Shown here piece after piece: positions 48,011-57,891 of a stretch of 64,000 bases of DNA (position 1 is the stretch's first letter; every line of letters begins with the position of its first letter). A program made the position numbers and the translations under genes. Source of the stretch: Aureimonas altamirensis (GTDB taxonomy: Bacteria > Pseudomonadota > Alphaproteobacteria > Rhizobiales > Rhizobiaceae); assembly GCF_001463885.1 (NCBI RefSeq), contig NZ_BBWQ01000018.1, positions 62,001 to 126,000 on the forward strand, given 5' to 3'. The notes under the pieces were generated by a model. The model made no database searches, was not told where the DNA came from, and saw only the letters and a list, made by a program, of their open reading frames with translations.

Positions 48011-48496
48011 TCAGTGATTTCTGACGACGACGGTACCGAGCAGGTAGTCGTGCAGCAGCTCCTTGTGCCGGGTGAACAGCGACACCAGAAGCACAAGCGG
48101 TGTCAGAAGCGACACGCTGGCCCAGAACAGCACACCGTGAAGCACCGCCAGAACGGGGTCTACCGCCTGCCCGTCGAGCCGCGCCACGCGGATATCGAAA
48201 AGGCGCATGCCAAGCGTTGCCTGTGCACGGCCGCCCATCGTGAAGCCAATGTAGAGAATGGCGATCAGCGGCAGCATCACCGCGTAGAGCGCCCAGCCGA
48301 GACCGAGCGTCAGCAGCCCCAGTATGGCAACGACGATCGCCGCGGGTACGGCCAGTGCCAGCACGATCGCGTAGTCGACCAGAAAGGAAAAGATGCGCCG
48401 GGTACGCACGCCGCGATAGGCCCGTACATCGTTGACGATCGCCTGATTGGTATTCACGTCGGCGGTCTGGCTCATAAGCGGTCTCGTCTCTTTCAT
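48011..48496 (-). CDS. RDD family membrane protein
   Basis: A 161-aa inner-membrane protein with the RDD domain: VRTRRIFSFLVDYAIV, long hydrophobic segments, TLGMRLFDIRV and HDYLLGTVVV. ATG at 48496 (MKETRPLMSQTAD) has AAGGGG upstream; an in-frame start 11 codons earlier is possible. It begins 47 bp after the hemB stop, as in many rhizobia. Function unknown. Confidence 0.9.
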   Translation of the reverse strand: MKETRPLMSQTADVNTNQAIVNDVRAYRGVRTRRIFSFLVDYAIVLALAVPAAIVVAILGLLTLGLGWALYAVMLPLIAILYIGFTMGGRAQATLGMRLFDIRVARLDGQAVDPVLAVLHGVLFWASVSLLTPLVLLVSLFTRHKELLHDYLLGTVVVRNH

Positions 48497-48543
48497 CGCT
48501 GTGACCCCTTGCAGATGGCCCTGCCGCACGCCCTTCGCAAGTC

Positions 48544-49566
48544 TCAGGCCAGCGCTGTCGCCGCACGCGGCGCGAAATAGGTGAGGATGCCGGCCGCGCC
48601 GGCGCGTTTATAGGCCGTCAGAACTTCCATCATGGCGGCATCGCCGTCCAGCCAGCCGCGTTCGGCGGCGGCCATCATCATCGAGTACTCGCCCGATGTC
48701 TGATAGGCGAAACAGGGTATGTTGAACTCCTGCACAAGGCGCGTCAGCACGTCGAGATAGGGCAAACCGGGCTTCACCATGATCATGTCGGCGCCTTCGT
48801 CGATATCCTGCGCGGCCTCGCGCAGCGCCTCCGCGCAATTGCCCATATCCATCTGGTAGGTGCGCTTGTCGCCCTTCAGAACGCCGGACGAGCCGACCGC
48901 ATCGCGGAATGTGGAGTAGAAGACCGACGCGTATTTGGCCGCGTAGGACATGATCATCGTATCCTGCAGCCCGGTATCGTCCAGCGCCTGCCGGATCAGC
49001 GCCACCCGCCCGTCCATCATGTCGGACGGGCCGACGATGTCGCAGCCGGCCTCGGCCTGCACGATCGCCTGGCGGCACAGAACCTCGACCGAGCGGTCGT
49101 TGTCGATGCGTCCATTGTGCACGATGCCGTCATGGCCGTGGCTCGTATAAGGGTCCAGCGCAACGTCGCACAGGATGCCGACTTCCGGCACGGCCGTCTT
49201 GATGGCCCGGGTGGCGCGGCAGACGAGATTGTCCGGGTTCAGCGCCTCGCTGCCGTTCTCGTCGCGGCAGCCCCCCTCGTTGAATGGAAAAAGCGCCAGC
49301 ACCGGAATGCCGAGATCTCGTGCCTGGCGCGCAGCTTCCACCGCACCGGCCACGCTATGGCGGTGCACGCCCGGCATCGAGGCGACAGGCTCCGGGGCGC
49401 CGTCGCCATCCCGAACGAAGATCGGCCAGATCAGGTCTGCCGGTGCCAGCCGCGTCTCGCGGACCAGCCGGCGCGACCATTCGTTCTGGCGAAGCCGTCG
49501 CATGCGCCGGCCGCCCGTGGCTGCGTCTATGGCGCGTGTGGTGTCACGATGCTCTCGGCCGGTCAT
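48544..49566 (-). CDS. hemB: Delta-aminolevulinic acid dehydratase (porphobilinogen synthase)
   Basis: Joins two ALA molecules to porphobilinogen in haem synthesis. The metal region reads CDVALDPYTSHGHDG, the Asp-type (Mg/non-Zn) version rather than the zinc cysteine triad. The two catalytic lysines are in SYAAKYASVFYS and IMVKPGLPYLD. The length of 340 aa is normal. ATG at 49566 has GAAAGGG 8 nt upstream. Confidence 0.97.
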   Translation of the reverse strand: MTGREHRDTTRAIDAATGGRRMRRLRQNEWSRRLVRETRLAPADLIWPIFVRDGDGAPEPVASMPGVHRHSVAGAVEAARQARDLGIPVLALFPFNEGGCRDENGSEALNPDNLVCRATRAIKTAVPEVGILCDVALDPYTSHGHDGIVHNGRIDNDRSVEVLCRQAIVQAEAGCDIVGPSDMMDGRVALIRQALDDTGLQDTMIMSYAAKYASVFYSTFRDAVGSSGVLKGDKRTYQMDMGNCAEALREAAQDIDEGADMIMVKPGLPYLDVLTRLVQEFNIPCFAYQTSGEYSMMMAAAERGWLDGDAAMMEVLTAYKRAGAAGILTYFAPRAATALA

Positions 49567-49697
49567 GCGGTAACCCTTTCGAACTCTGGCGGCGTTCTAG
49601 AACACGAGGGCGCAAATTGGAACCATTCCGCAAAGTACAGGCGCGCCGTACCCGTTTGCGCCTTCACAAGCGGCGCCGGCACGCGCACAATCACTGC

Positions 49698-50150
49698 ATG
49701 AAGCGTTCGACCCCCCAAGCGAATCCATCCAGCAGCCTAATCCGAAACATTAGCATATTCATATATCGAATTGTAGCAATTGCGTTTTTTGCCGCCGGCG
49801 CCTATTATTGGGTGCGCCTTGCCGGCGTGTATGACGCGCCATTGTGGCGCTTCGATCTGATGCCGCTGGGCTGGCGCATGGCGGCATGCACCTTTGCCGT
49901 GCTGTACCCGTTTGCCGGTCTGGGCCTCTGGCTTGCCGGTTCCTGGGGCGCCGTCCTGTGGGGGCTGGTGGCCTTGATCGAGGCTGGGCTGGTCATCGGT
50001 CGCCCGGTGGAGTTTTCGGTCAACTGGCCGATCGCCGTTGCCCATGGCGTCGGACTTTCGCTTATTCTGCTGCTCAGGATTGCCGATCTCGTGGCCCGGC
50101 GTGCCCGGTCGCGGAGCGCGCGCAACGGGGCGGCTCCGGCGCATTCGTAA
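49698..50150 (+). CDS. DUF6163 family membrane protein
   Basis: A 150-aa inner-membrane protein with four hydrophobic segments (IFIYRIVAIAFFAAGAYYW onward) and a basic C-terminus. The ATG is at 49698; the frame continues upstream without family support. In Hyphomicrobiales this gene commonly precedes ldtR, as here. Function unknown, perhaps in the cell envelope by context. Confidence 0.8.
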   Translation: MKRSTPQANPSSSLIRNISIFIYRIVAIAFFAAGAYYWVRLAGVYDAPLWRFDLMPLGWRMAACTFAVLYPFAGLGLWLAGSWGAVLWGLVALIEAGLVIGRPVEFSVNWPIAVAHGVGLSLILLLRIADLVARRARSRSARNGAAPAHS

Positions 50151-50298
50151 ACGTCTTGTTAAGCGCGATTGCGCCGGAACCGGTATTTAAGGTTTCGTTG
50201 ACTCTGCCCATTAAGCAGCCGTTTAGGCGCCCCGCGCGAGGCTCCGGCCCATCGTGCCGTCATGTGCGGCTACCTGTACAAGGACCGGAGCACCATTC

Positions 50299-50823
50299 AT
50301 GAGTAACCAGAGGAACGCCCAGGCAGCGGCGGCCCAAAGGGAGGGAGCGTCGGAGGACGATGCTCCGCTGAAGACGCTCTACCTCGAAACACTGCAACTG
50401 GTGGAGCGGCTGCACCGGCGTCTGCTGGATGTCGTCAAGGACGAGTTCGACCGCGCCGGACGCACCGATATCAATGCGGTGCAGGCCCTTCTGCTCTTCA
50501 ATATCGGGGATAGCATCCTGACCGCGGGGGAGCTGCGCTCACGCGGGTTCTACCTGGGGTCGAATGTCTCCTACAATCTGAAGAAGCTGGTGGAGCTCGG
50601 TTTCATCGACCATCAGAAGTCGGCCAGCGACAAGCGCGCCGTGCGCATTTCGCTGACGCCCGAGGGGCTTGCGATCGCCGAAACCGTGGCCGAACTCTAC
50701 GATCGGCACATCGTGTCCATCGACAAGGTGGGCGGCCTCGGCGAGCAGGAATTCCAGAAGATGAATCGGTCGCTGCAGCGGCTCGACAGGTTCTGGAACG
50801 ACACCATCATGTATCGCCTGTAA
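50299..50823 (+). CDS. ldtR: MarR-family transcriptional regulator LdtR
   Basis: A 174-aa winged-helix regulator. DINAVQALLLFNIGD, GSNVSYNLKKLVELGFIDH (recognition helix) and SDKRAVRISLTPEGL are the DNA-binding core, with helical dimerisation arms at each end. LdtR was described in Liberibacter and Sinorhizobium as the controller of the adjacent L,D-transpeptidase gene in osmotic-stress tolerance. The pairing with ldtP here supports that identity. Confidence 0.9.
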   Translation: MSNQRNAQAAAAQREGASEDDAPLKTLYLETLQLVERLHRRLLDVVKDEFDRAGRTDINAVQALLLFNIGDSILTAGELRSRGFYLGSNVSYNLKKLVELGFIDHQKSASDKRAVRISLTPEGLAIAETVAELYDRHIVSIDKVGGLGEQEFQKMNRSLQRLDRFWNDTIMYRL

Positions 50824-51070
50824 CCGGGCATATCTTTCGAACAGGCATCAGGGCGCTGTGACACTTCTGTCGCAGCGCCTTGTCGTACATTGGCAAATGT
50901 GGCGGGTGGCAACGGATTCCCTTTCCGTTTCCACGGTTTGGCCATATTGACATGGCTTGCAGGAAATTCTTGCGGCAAGGGCTCAGCCTGCCGGATTTCC
51001 AATTGATTTACCATGCGCATGGTAGGGATTTCGGCTCAAAGGCCGGCTCAGGTTGCAGGGGGTGCTCATC
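50824..51070 (+). promoter_or_regulatory. ldtP promoter region with a perfect 16-bp palindrome
   Basis: The 247 bp between ldtR and ldtP hold no convincing gene. TACCATGCGCATGGTA at 51009-51024 is a perfect palindrome 46 bp before the ldtP start, a likely LdtR operator or another regulator's site. A weaker dyad (CATTGGCAAATG) lies near 50888. Confidence 0.6.
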
Positions 51071-52399
51071 ATGGATGCGATTTCCAGGTTCGGACGTGCA
51101 AGATTCACGCGTCGCAGCGTCGTTGCCGGTGCGGCAACGGTTGCGGGGCTTGCCGCCCTTCCGGGCTCGGCACTGGCCCAGTCGGCCTTGCAGGACGTGC
51201 TCATGGCCCCCAACCGTGGCGGCTGGAACGACCAGTTCGACACCCGGTCGGCCAATGTCGCCTCCGTGCGGTCCAACCAGCCGGTTTTCTCGCCCAACAC
51301 GGCGGCTGCCATGCAGCAGGCCATTGCCGCCTATAACCAGATTTCGATGGCCGGCGGCTGGCCGATGGTGCCGGAAGGCCAGGTGCTGAAGCTGGGTGTC
51401 GAGCATCCCGCCGTCATGGCCCTGCGCGAGCGCCTTGCCATTTCGGGCGATCTGCCGCGCTCGGCCGGGCAGTCCGCTTCGTTCGACACCTATGTCGACG
51501 CGGCGGTCAAGCGCTTCCAGACCCGGCACGGCCTGCCGTCCGACGGTGTCGTTTCCGAGCATACGTTCAAGGCCATGAACGTGCCGACCAGCGTGCGCCT
51601 CAGCCAGTTGCAGGTGAACCTGCAGCGCCTTCAGGCCGAAAGCTACGACGCGCCGCGCTTCGTCATGGTGAATATCCCGGCGGCGTCGATCGAGGCTGTC
51701 GAGGGCGGCCGCGTCGTGCAGCGCCACACGGCGGTTGTCGGCAAGATCGACCGGCAGACCCCGCTTTTGAAGTCGCGGATCACCAATCTCAACATGAACC
51801 CGTACTGGCATGCGCCGACTTCCATCGTGCGCAAGGACATCATTCCGCTGATGCGGAAGGACCCGACCTACCTGGAGCGGAACGACATCTTCATCTATGC
51901 CGGCGATGGCAGCGTCATTCCGCCGTCGCAGATCGACTGGAACACGGAAGAGGCGACCCGCTATCTGTTCCGGCAGAATCCGGGAAAGAACAACGCGATG
52001 TCCTCGGTGAAGATCAACTTCCCGAACCAGCATTCGGTGTACATGCACGATACGCCGCAGCAGAGCGTGTTCTCGCAGCTCATGCGCTTCGAATCGTCCG
52101 GCTGCGTCCGTGTGCAGAACGTCCGCGACCTGATCGTCTGGCTGGCCAAGAATACGCCCGGCTGGGACCGCGCCACGATGGAGCAGGTCATCGCGCGGCG
52201 CGAGCGCAAGGACGTAAACCTCGTCGATCCGGTGCCGCTGACCTTCACTTACCTCACGGCCTGGGCGACCGACCCGACGGTCGTGCAGTTCCGCGACGAT
52301 ATCTACCGTCGCGACGGTTCCGAGCAGCTTGCCATGTCGGACGTGCGTCCGGTGGCCTACCAGCCGGGCGAGCAGGTTTCCACGGGCATCAGCTACTGA
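51071..52399 (+). CDS. ldtP: Periplasmic L,D-transpeptidase LdtP
   Basis: A 442-aa peptidoglycan cross-linking or modifying enzyme. The Tat-type signal (RFTRRSVVAGAATVAGLAAL, cleavage near ALAQ) is followed by a peptidoglycan-binding domain (FDTYVDAAVKRFQTRHGLP, about residues 115-180) and a YkuD catalytic domain. His326 is in YMHDTPQQS, and the nucleophilic Cys345 is in FESSGCVRVQN. ATG at 51071 with AGGGGG upstream is preferred over a start six codons earlier. Confidence 0.94.
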   Translation: MDAISRFGRARFTRRSVVAGAATVAGLAALPGSALAQSALQDVLMAPNRGGWNDQFDTRSANVASVRSNQPVFSPNTAAAMQQAIAAYNQISMAGGWPMVPEGQVLKLGVEHPAVMALRERLAISGDLPRSAGQSASFDTYVDAAVKRFQTRHGLPSDGVVSEHTFKAMNVPTSVRLSQLQVNLQRLQAESYDAPRFVMVNIPAASIEAVEGGRVVQRHTAVVGKIDRQTPLLKSRITNLNMNPYWHAPTSIVRKDIIPLMRKDPTYLERNDIFIYAGDGSVIPPSQIDWNTEEATRYLFRQNPGKNNAMSSVKINFPNQHSVYMHDTPQQSVFSQLMRFESSGCVRVQNVRDLIVWLAKNTPGWDRATMEQVIARRERKDVNLVDPVPLTFTYLTAWATDPTVVQFRDDIYRRDGSEQLAMSDVRPVAYQPGEQVSTGISY

Positions 52400-52426
52400 C
52401 CCTTGTGCCCGGTCGGATTTGACAGG

Positions 52427-52455
52427 AGCCGGCGGCGCACAGCTGCCGGCTTTTG
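52427..52455 (+). terminator. Rho-independent terminator after ldtP
   Basis: AGCCGGCGGC (52427-52436) pairs, with one mismatch, with GCTGCCGGCT (52442-52451). TTTTGTCGTTTG follows. Confidence 0.75.
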
Positions 52456-52566
52456 TCGTTTGTGCACCGGATAGATTTGGTGGCGTGCGTTAACCTTCCG
52501 TGATAGACGGCACCCCATCGCCGCAGGGCAAAGGCAGCCCCGGCCGGTCAAATCGGAGCATCAGGA

Positions 52567-53886
52567 ATGTCGCAGGCTTACGCGCAGCAACCGTCGCATC
52601 GTCATGACGCCTTCTTCAACGAAGGTATCGCGTCCGTCGATCCGGAGCTCTTCGCCGCGATGAAGGGCGAACTCAGCCGCCAGAGCCACGAGATCGAGTT
52701 GATCGCCTCGGAAAACATCGTCTCCCGCGCGGTGCTGGAGGCGCAGGGATCCGTTCTGACCAACAAGTATGCCGAGGGCTATCCCGGCCGTCGCTACTAT
52801 GGCGGTTGCGAGTATGTCGACATCGCCGAGCAACTGGCCATCGACCGGGCGCGTGAGCTGTTCGGCTGCGGCTTCGCCAATGTGCAGCCCAATTCCGGCA
52901 GCCAGGCCAACCAGGCCGTTCTGATGGCGCTGTCCAAGCCGGGCGAAACCATCCTCGGCATGAGCCTCGATGCCGGTGGCCACCTGACGCATGGCGCAAA
53001 GCCCAACCTTTCGGGGCGCTGGTTCAACGCCGTGCAGTACGGCCTCGACGTGGAAACCGGCCTGATCGACTACGATCAGGTGGCCGCGCTGGCGGAAGAG
53101 CATAAGCCGCGCATCATCGTGGCCGGCGGCTCTGCCTATTCGCGTCGTATCGATTTCGCGCGCTTCCGCGCCATTGCCGACGCGGTCGGGGCGTTCCTGT
53201 GGGTCGACATGGCGCATTTTGCCGGCCTCGTCGCCGCAGGAGAGCATCCGAGCCCGTTCCCGCATGCCGATGTCGTCACCTCCACCACGCACAAGACCCT
53301 GCGCGGCCCGCGCGGTGGACTGGTGCTGACGAATAACGAGGACATCGCCAAGAAGATCAATTCGGCGATCTTCCCCGGGCTCCAGGGCGGGCCGCTGATG
53401 CATGTGATCGCCGGCAAGGCGGTGGCCTTCAAGGAGGCGCTTGCACCGGAATACAAGAGCTACATGAAGGCCGTTGCGGAAAACGCCAAGGTTCTGGCCG
53501 AGACGTTGCGGGAAGGCGGTCTCGATATCGTTTCGGGCGGCACCGATACGCACCTGATGCTGGTGGACCTGCGGCCCAAGATGCTGACGGGCAAGGTGTC
53601 GGAAGTGGCCCTGGGCCGCGCCGGCATCACCTGCAACAAGAACGGCGTTCCGAACGATCCGGAAAAGCCCACCATCACCTCCGGCGTTCGGCTTGGCACC
53701 CCGGCCGCGACGACGCGCGGCTTCGGCACGGCCGAGTTCCGCGAGGTCGGGCAGCTCATCGTCGAGGTGCTGGACGGCCTGAAGCGCTCCAACGACCCGG
53801 AGGGCAACGCGGCGGTCGAGGCGGCGGTGAAGACCAAGGTGCTTGCCCTTACCGAACGCTTCCCGATCTACCCGACGCTCGGCTGA
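52567..53886 (+). CDS. glyA: Serine hydroxymethyltransferase
   Basis: PLP enzyme of 439 aa interconverting serine and glycine and charging [23 protein letters not shown], the [10 protein letters not shown] loop and the PLP lysine in [14 protein letters not shown] (about residue 243) are clear. It heads the run glyA-nrdR-ribD-ribE-ribH-nusB, a standard alphaproteobacterial arrangement. Confidence 0.98.
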   Translation: MSQAYAQQPSHRHDAFFNEGIASVDPELFAAMKGELSRQSHEIELIASENIVSRAVLEAQGSVLTNKYAEGYPGRRYYGGCEYVDIAEQLAIDRARELFGCGFANVQPNSGSQANQAVLMALSKPGETILGMSLDAGGHLTHGAKPNLSGRWFNAVQYGLDVETGLIDYDQVAALAEEHKPRIIVAGGSAYSRRIDFARFRAIADAVGAFLWVDMAHFAGLVAAGEHPSPFPHADVVTSTTHKTLRGPRGGLVLTNNEDIAKKINSAIFPGLQGGPLMHVIAGKAVAFKEALAPEYKSYMKAVAENAKVLAETLREGGLDIVSGGTDTHLMLVDLRPKMLTGKVSEVALGRAGITCNKNGVPNDPEKPTITSGVRLGTPAATTRGFGTAEFREVGQLIVEVLDGLKRSNDPEGNAAVEAAVKTKVLALTERFPIYPTLG

Positions 53887-53889
53887 TCC

Positions 53890-54366
53890 ATGCGCTGCCC
53901 CTTCTGCGGATCGCAGGAAACGCAGGTCAAGGATTCCCGGCCAGCCGAGGAAGGCGCCGCCATCAGGCGGCGCCGGATCTGCCCCGATTGCAGCGGCCGT
54001 TTCACAACCTTCGAGCGGGTGCAGCTACGCGATCTGGTGGTGGTGAAGCGATCGGGCCGGCGCGTGCCCTTCGACAGGGACAAGCTGGCGCGCTCGGTTG
54101 AAACGGCGCTGCGCAAGCGCTCGGTGGACCAGGAGCGGGTGGACAGGATGATCTCCGGTATCGTCCGCCAGCTCGAATCCACCAGCGACGGGGATGTCGC
54201 CTCCGAAGAGATCGGCCGCCTCGTCATGGAAGCGCTGCGCGGGGTGGACGATGTCGCCTATGTGCGCTTTGCCTCCGTCTACCGGGATTTCAGGGAAGCG
54301 CGCGACTTCGAGACGCTGATCAGCGAGCTCGCGTCACCGCCGACGGTTTCCGACGACAAGGACTGA
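53890..54366 (+). CDS. nrdR: Transcriptional repressor NrdR
   Basis: ATP/dATP-sensing repressor of ribonucleotide reductase genes, 158 aa. The zinc ribbon Cys3, Cys6, Cys31 and Cys34 ([16 protein letters not shown]) precedes the ATP-cone domain ([16 protein letters not shown]). It starts 3 bp after the glyA stop. Its targets (nrd genes) are not in this window. Confidence 0.97.
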   Translation: MRCPFCGSQETQVKDSRPAEEGAAIRRRRICPDCSGRFTTFERVQLRDLVVVKRSGRRVPFDRDKLARSVETALRKRSVDQERVDRMISGIVRQLESTSDGDVASEEIGRLVMEALRGVDDVAYVRFASVYRDFREARDFETLISELASPPTVSDDKD

Positions 54367-54367
54367 T

Positions 54368-55471
54368 ATGGCCATTGCGCCGAACACGCAGGATGACGAA
54401 CGCTTCATGGCGGCGGCAATCCGCCTGTCGCAACGTCATGTCGGCGTTACGGGCTCCAACCCCTCGGTCGGCGCCCTGATCGTGCGCTTCGACGGGGCCG
54501 GCGAACCACGCGTGGTGGGGCGCGGCGTGACGGCCGGTGGCGGGCGGCCGCATGCCGAAGTCGTTGCCCTGTCGGAAGCCGGCGATGCGGCGCGTGGCGC
54601 CACTGTCTATGTCACGCTGGAGCCATGCTCGCACCATGGCCTGACGCCGCCCTGCGCCAGCGCATTGCTGCGTGCCGGCGTCAGGCGCGTGGTGGTTGCC
54701 CTGGGCGATCCCGATGGGCGGGTGGACGGACGCGGTTTCGCCATGCTGCGGGCCGGCGGCGTGGATGTGGTGGAAAAGGTCGGCGCGGCCCATGCGCGCG
54801 ATCCGCTGGCCGGGTTCATGACGCGCATGCTGACAGGCCGCCCGCTGCTGACGGTCAAGGTGGCGGTGTCCGCCGATGGCGGCATTGCCCGGGCCGGCCA
54901 CCGCCCGGCGCAGATCACCTCGTCCATCGCCAACGCGCAGACGCATCTGGTGCGCGCGCGCTCGGACGTCATCCTGGTGGGGGTGGGCACGGTGGCCAGC
55001 GACGATCCGATGCTGACCTGCAGGCTGCCAGGCCTCGAGGGCCGCTCGCCCATCCGTGTCGTCTACGACCCTGCGCTTCGCACACGGATCGACGCAAAGC
55101 TGGTATCCACCGCAGGACAGGTCCCCACCATCCTCGCCATTCGAGAGGGCGTTCCCAACGAGCGGCGTGACGCCTTCCGCGAAGCGGGATGCGAATTCAT
55201 TACGCTGGCGGAGGGCGAGGGGCCGGAGGCTCTGCTGCGCCACCTGGGCGAGCGGCGTGTATCGTCCGTGCTGTTCGAGGCGGGAGAACGGCTCGGCCGG
55301 TCGGTTCTGGATGCCGGCCTTGCCGACAGGATCGTCGTGGTGCGGGCGCCGATGGTGCTGGGGCCGGGGCGGGTTGTTTCTCCGGTGCGCGATGATCATC
55401 TGTCCGCCATGCGCCTGACGCGCGAAGAGCGTTTTGGATGCGACGTCTGGCGCGAATATGAGAGGATATGA
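54368..55471 (+). CDS. ribD: Bifunctional riboflavin deaminase/reductase RibD
   Basis: Catalyses two steps of riboflavin synthesis. The N-terminal deaminase has the zinc site HAEVVA (His62, Glu64) and LEPCSHHGLTPPC (Cys87, Cys96). The C-terminal reductase includes LTVKVAVSADGGIA, ARSDVILVGVGTV and VLFEAGERLG. The length is 367 aa. It starts one base after nrdR and is followed by ribE after 6 bp. Confidence 0.97.
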   Translation: MAIAPNTQDDERFMAAAIRLSQRHVGVTGSNPSVGALIVRFDGAGEPRVVGRGVTAGGGRPHAEVVALSEAGDAARGATVYVTLEPCSHHGLTPPCASALLRAGVRRVVVALGDPDGRVDGRGFAMLRAGGVDVVEKVGAAHARDPLAGFMTRMLTGRPLLTVKVAVSADGGIARAGHRPAQITSSIANAQTHLVRARSDVILVGVGTVASDDPMLTCRLPGLEGRSPIRVVYDPALRTRIDAKLVSTAGQVPTILAIREGVPNERRDAFREAGCEFITLAEGEGPEALLRHLGERRVSSVLFEAGERLGRSVLDAGLADRIVVVRAPMVLGPGRVVSPVRDDHLSAMRLTREERFGCDVWREYERI

Positions 55472-55477
55472 AAGCCG

Positions 55478-56101
55478 ATGTTTACCGGTATCGTCACCGA
55501 TGTCGGGCGGGTTGCCGCCGTTCGCACCCTGGATGAAGGGCGGGCCTTCCGCGTCGAGACGGCCTATGATCCCGCCGGCATCGATATCGGCGCCTCTATC
55601 GCGTGCTCCGGCGTGTGCCTGACAGTCACCGCGCTGTCGCCGGAAGAGTCGAACACGCGCTGGTTCGAGGTCGAGGCTTGGGAGGAGGCCCTGCGGCTGA
55701 CGACGGCCCGCGCCTGGGATGAAGGAACACGCATCAACCTGGAGCGGGCGCTTCGAGTGGGCGATGAACTCGGCGGGCATCTCGTGTCCGGCCATGTCGA
55801 CGGAACCGGCGAAATCGTCGCCGTGGAGACCGAGGGAGAGGCGACCCGCTTTCGCGTTCGCGTGTCGCCGGAGCTCAAGCGGTTCATTGCCGTCAAGGGT
55901 TCGGTCTGCATGGATGGCACCTCGCTGACGGTCAACGGCGTCGACGACGATGTGTTCGACGTGCTCCTGATCCGCCATTCGCTGGAGGTGACCACCTGGG
56001 GCGAAAGACAAAAAGGTGACATCGTCAATCTTGAGGTCGACCAGATTGCGCGCTATGCGGAACGCCTGTTCGGGGCCAACTCCGGTATGCACGGCGATTG
56101 A
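55478..56101 (+). CDS. ribE: Riboflavin synthase alpha subunit
   Basis: Dismutates two lumazine molecules to riboflavin. A 207-aa protein with two lumazine-binding repeats: [12 protein letters not shown] opens the first, and [18 protein letters not shown] the second; [10 protein letters not shown] and [18 protein letters not shown] are the matching ligand loops. Confidence 0.97.
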   Translation: MFTGIVTDVGRVAAVRTLDEGRAFRVETAYDPAGIDIGASIACSGVCLTVTALSPEESNTRWFEVEAWEEALRLTTARAWDEGTRINLERALRVGDELGGHLVSGHVDGTGEIVAVETEGEATRFRVRVSPELKRFIAVKGSVCMDGTSLTVNGVDDDVFDVLLIRHSLEVTTWGERQKGDIVNLEVDQIARYAERLFGANSGMHGD

Positions 56102-56169
56102 CGGTCGGCTCTCCTGCACGCACACGGGGCGTTCTCCCCAGTTTTCTGACATCGGGATATTCGAAAGAC

Positions 56170-56616
56170 ATGGCTCAGGCACCGCACCTCCTCATCGTCG
56201 AGGCACGCTTCTACGACCATCTGGCCGACCACCTCATCGAGGGGGCTCGCGGCGAGATCGAGCGTGCGGGTGCGACCTGTGATGTCGTCACGGTTCCGGG
56301 GGCGCTCGAAATCCCCGGTGCGATCACTTTCGCCCTCGCCGGGGAAGATACCGGTGGCAAGTCCTATGACGGTTTCGTGGCTCTCGGCTGCGTCATCCGG
56401 GGCGAGACCTATCATTTCGAGATCGTCGCCAACGAGTCCAGCCGCGCCTTGATGGACCTGTCGATGGAAGGCGTTGCCATCGGCAACGGGATCCTCACCG
56501 TCGAGAACGAAGAGCAGGCGCTCGACAGGGCCATGGTGTCGCGCAAGAACAAGGGCGCCTCGGCGGCTGCGGCGGCGCTGACGATGATCGATCTGCGCAA
56601 CCGCATGGGGTTGTGA
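56170..56616 (+). CDS. ribH: 6,7-dimethyl-8-ribityllumazine synthase
   Basis: A 148-aa enzyme joining the RibA and RibD products. The phosphate and substrate loops [11 protein letters not shown] and [14 protein letters not shown], with catalytic His82, are present. The ATG at 56170 is chosen because [15 protein letters not shown] is the family start. About 68 bp separate it from ribE. It is directly followed by nusB. Confidence 0.96.
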   Translation: MAQAPHLLIVEARFYDHLADHLIEGARGEIERAGATCDVVTVPGALEIPGAITFALAGEDTGGKSYDGFVALGCVIRGETYHFEIVANESSRALMDLSMEGVAIGNGILTVENEEQALDRAMVSRKNKGASAAAAALTMIDLRNRMGL

Positions 56617-56618
56617 GC

Positions 56619-57119
56619 ATGTCCGAAGAAACCCCGCGCCCCATCCGCCAGGCCAACAAGCGCGGCGCTGCCCGGCTGGCGGCGGTGCAGGCTTTGTACC
56701 AGATGGATGTGGGTGGCACCGGCCTGGTCGAGACCGTGGCCGAATACGAGTCGTTCCGGCTTGGGCGCGAACTCGATGGCGATACGTATCGCGAGGCAGA
56801 CGCGGCCTGGTTTCGCGATATCGTATCCGGCGTGGTGCGGGCGCAGAAGAGCATCGACCCGCTGATCCATTCGTCCCTGACGGCCGATTGGCCGCTGTCG
56901 CGGCTGGACGCCACCCTGCGCGCCATCCTGCGTGCCGGCTCCTATGAGGTCATCGAGCGCAAGGACGTGCCCGTGGCGGTCATCGTGACCGAGTATGTGG
57001 ACATCGCCAAGGCCTTCTACTCGGAAGACGAGCCGCGCCTTGTCAATGCAGTGCTGGATCGTGTGTCGCGCCGCGCCCGTGGGGAAGGCCGCGGTCGAGA
57101 GATCGAAACCAGGGATTGA
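56619..57119 (+). CDS. nusB: Transcription antitermination factor NusB
   Basis: All-helical 166-aa protein that binds boxA RNA with NusE for rRNA antitermination. [17 protein letters not shown] and the C-terminal [29 protein letters not shown] are diagnostic. ATG at 56619 is two codons after a GTG that overlaps the ribH stop; either could serve. The ribH-nusB order is conserved in many bacteria. Confidence 0.96.
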   Translation: MSEETPRPIRQANKRGAARLAAVQALYQMDVGGTGLVETVAEYESFRLGRELDGDTYREADAAWFRDIVSGVVRAQKSIDPLIHSSLTADWPLSRLDATLRAILRAGSYEVIERKDVPVAVIVTEYVDIAKAFYSEDEPRLVNAVLDRVSRRARGEGRGREIETRD

Positions 57120-57158
57120 GCATTCCGGGCCTGCGGCAGACAGAGGCCCATTATGCGA

Positions 57159-57188
57159 AACGGCCACCCGATGGGTGGCCGTTCTTGT
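57159..57188. terminator. Terminator between nusB and convergent bamE
   Basis: AACGGCCACCC (57159-57169) pairs perfectly with GGGTGGCCGTT (57173-57183) around GAT, followed by CTTGTAT. The upstream side has few A residues, so it mainly serves nusB. Confidence 0.75.
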
Positions 57189-57211
57189 ATCGAGGCTCGT
57201 AAGCCAGACCC

Positions 57212-57703
57212 TTACATGGAGCCCGGCTGGTCGCGCTGCAGCGTGCGCTGGATGGCCGATGGATCCGGCTGCTCGGACAGGATCGAGCCCAGGAAGCTGG
57301 CGTCGCGTCCGCCGGTGGGCGTCGTGCGCGTCACGAAATCGAACAATTCGCCGTTCTGCAGGCCGTAATTGGCGATGCGGTCGACGCGATTGTCCTTGTT
57401 GAAGTAGACGGCCAGGATGCGCTGATCCACCAGGCTCGGCTGCATGAAGGCAAACTGGCGAACGCGCTTCTGCGAGATGTAGTAGAACACCTCGTTGTCG
57501 AAGATCGCGGTGGTGGACGGCGATCCGAGCGCCAGCAGCACCTGCTCGCGGCTGGAGCCGACCGGCACCAGCGACAGGGCCTGTTCGTCGATTATATAGC
57601 CCTGATTGTAAACCTCCGCCGTCTGGCAGCCTGCAAGGGCGAGGGCGGACGCCATCCCCAATGCAGCCAGCAACGGTCGGATGGGAGGGGCAAGTCTGGT
57701 CAC
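57212..57703 (-). CDS. bamE: Outer membrane protein assembly factor BamE (SmpA/OmlA lipoprotein)
   Basis: A 163-aa lipoprotein of the BAM complex. The signal ends in the lipobox ALAGC (Cys26). The BamE core follows: EQALSLVPVGSSREQVLLALG, SPSTTAIFDNEVFYYIS and FNKDNRVDRIANYGL. GTG at 57703 has GGAGACGAA 9 nt upstream and gives a normal signal peptide; the in-frame ATG codons upstream give an over-long N-terminus. Confidence 0.92.
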   Translation of the reverse strand: MTRLAPPIRPLLAALGMASALALAGCQTAEVYNQGYIIDEQALSLVPVGSSREQVLLALGSPSTTAIFDNEVFYYISQKRVRQFAFMQPSLVDQRILAVYFNKDNRVDRIANYGLQNGELFDFVTRTTPTGGRDASFLGSILSEQPDPSAIQRTLQRDQPGSM

Positions 57704-57891
57704 GCGGTTCGTCTCCCTGCTGTCGACGCGCAAAGGCATCCATACGTGCATGGGCGCCAAGGGCGCCGGTGACGCACATTTAGAGCAACGTGTATCCAAT
57801 TGGAACAGGGCGATTGCGCGGCGTCGACGTTGCAATTGTCGTCCGGCCATGCGAACGCCTGTCCGCACCGAGACCTGCCGGATGAGAAGGG

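Noticed and set aside
55380-56170. FMN riboswitch before the rib genes
   Set aside because: The genes are nearly contiguous and the only gap (about 68 bp before ribH) shows no multi-stem RFN-like structure.
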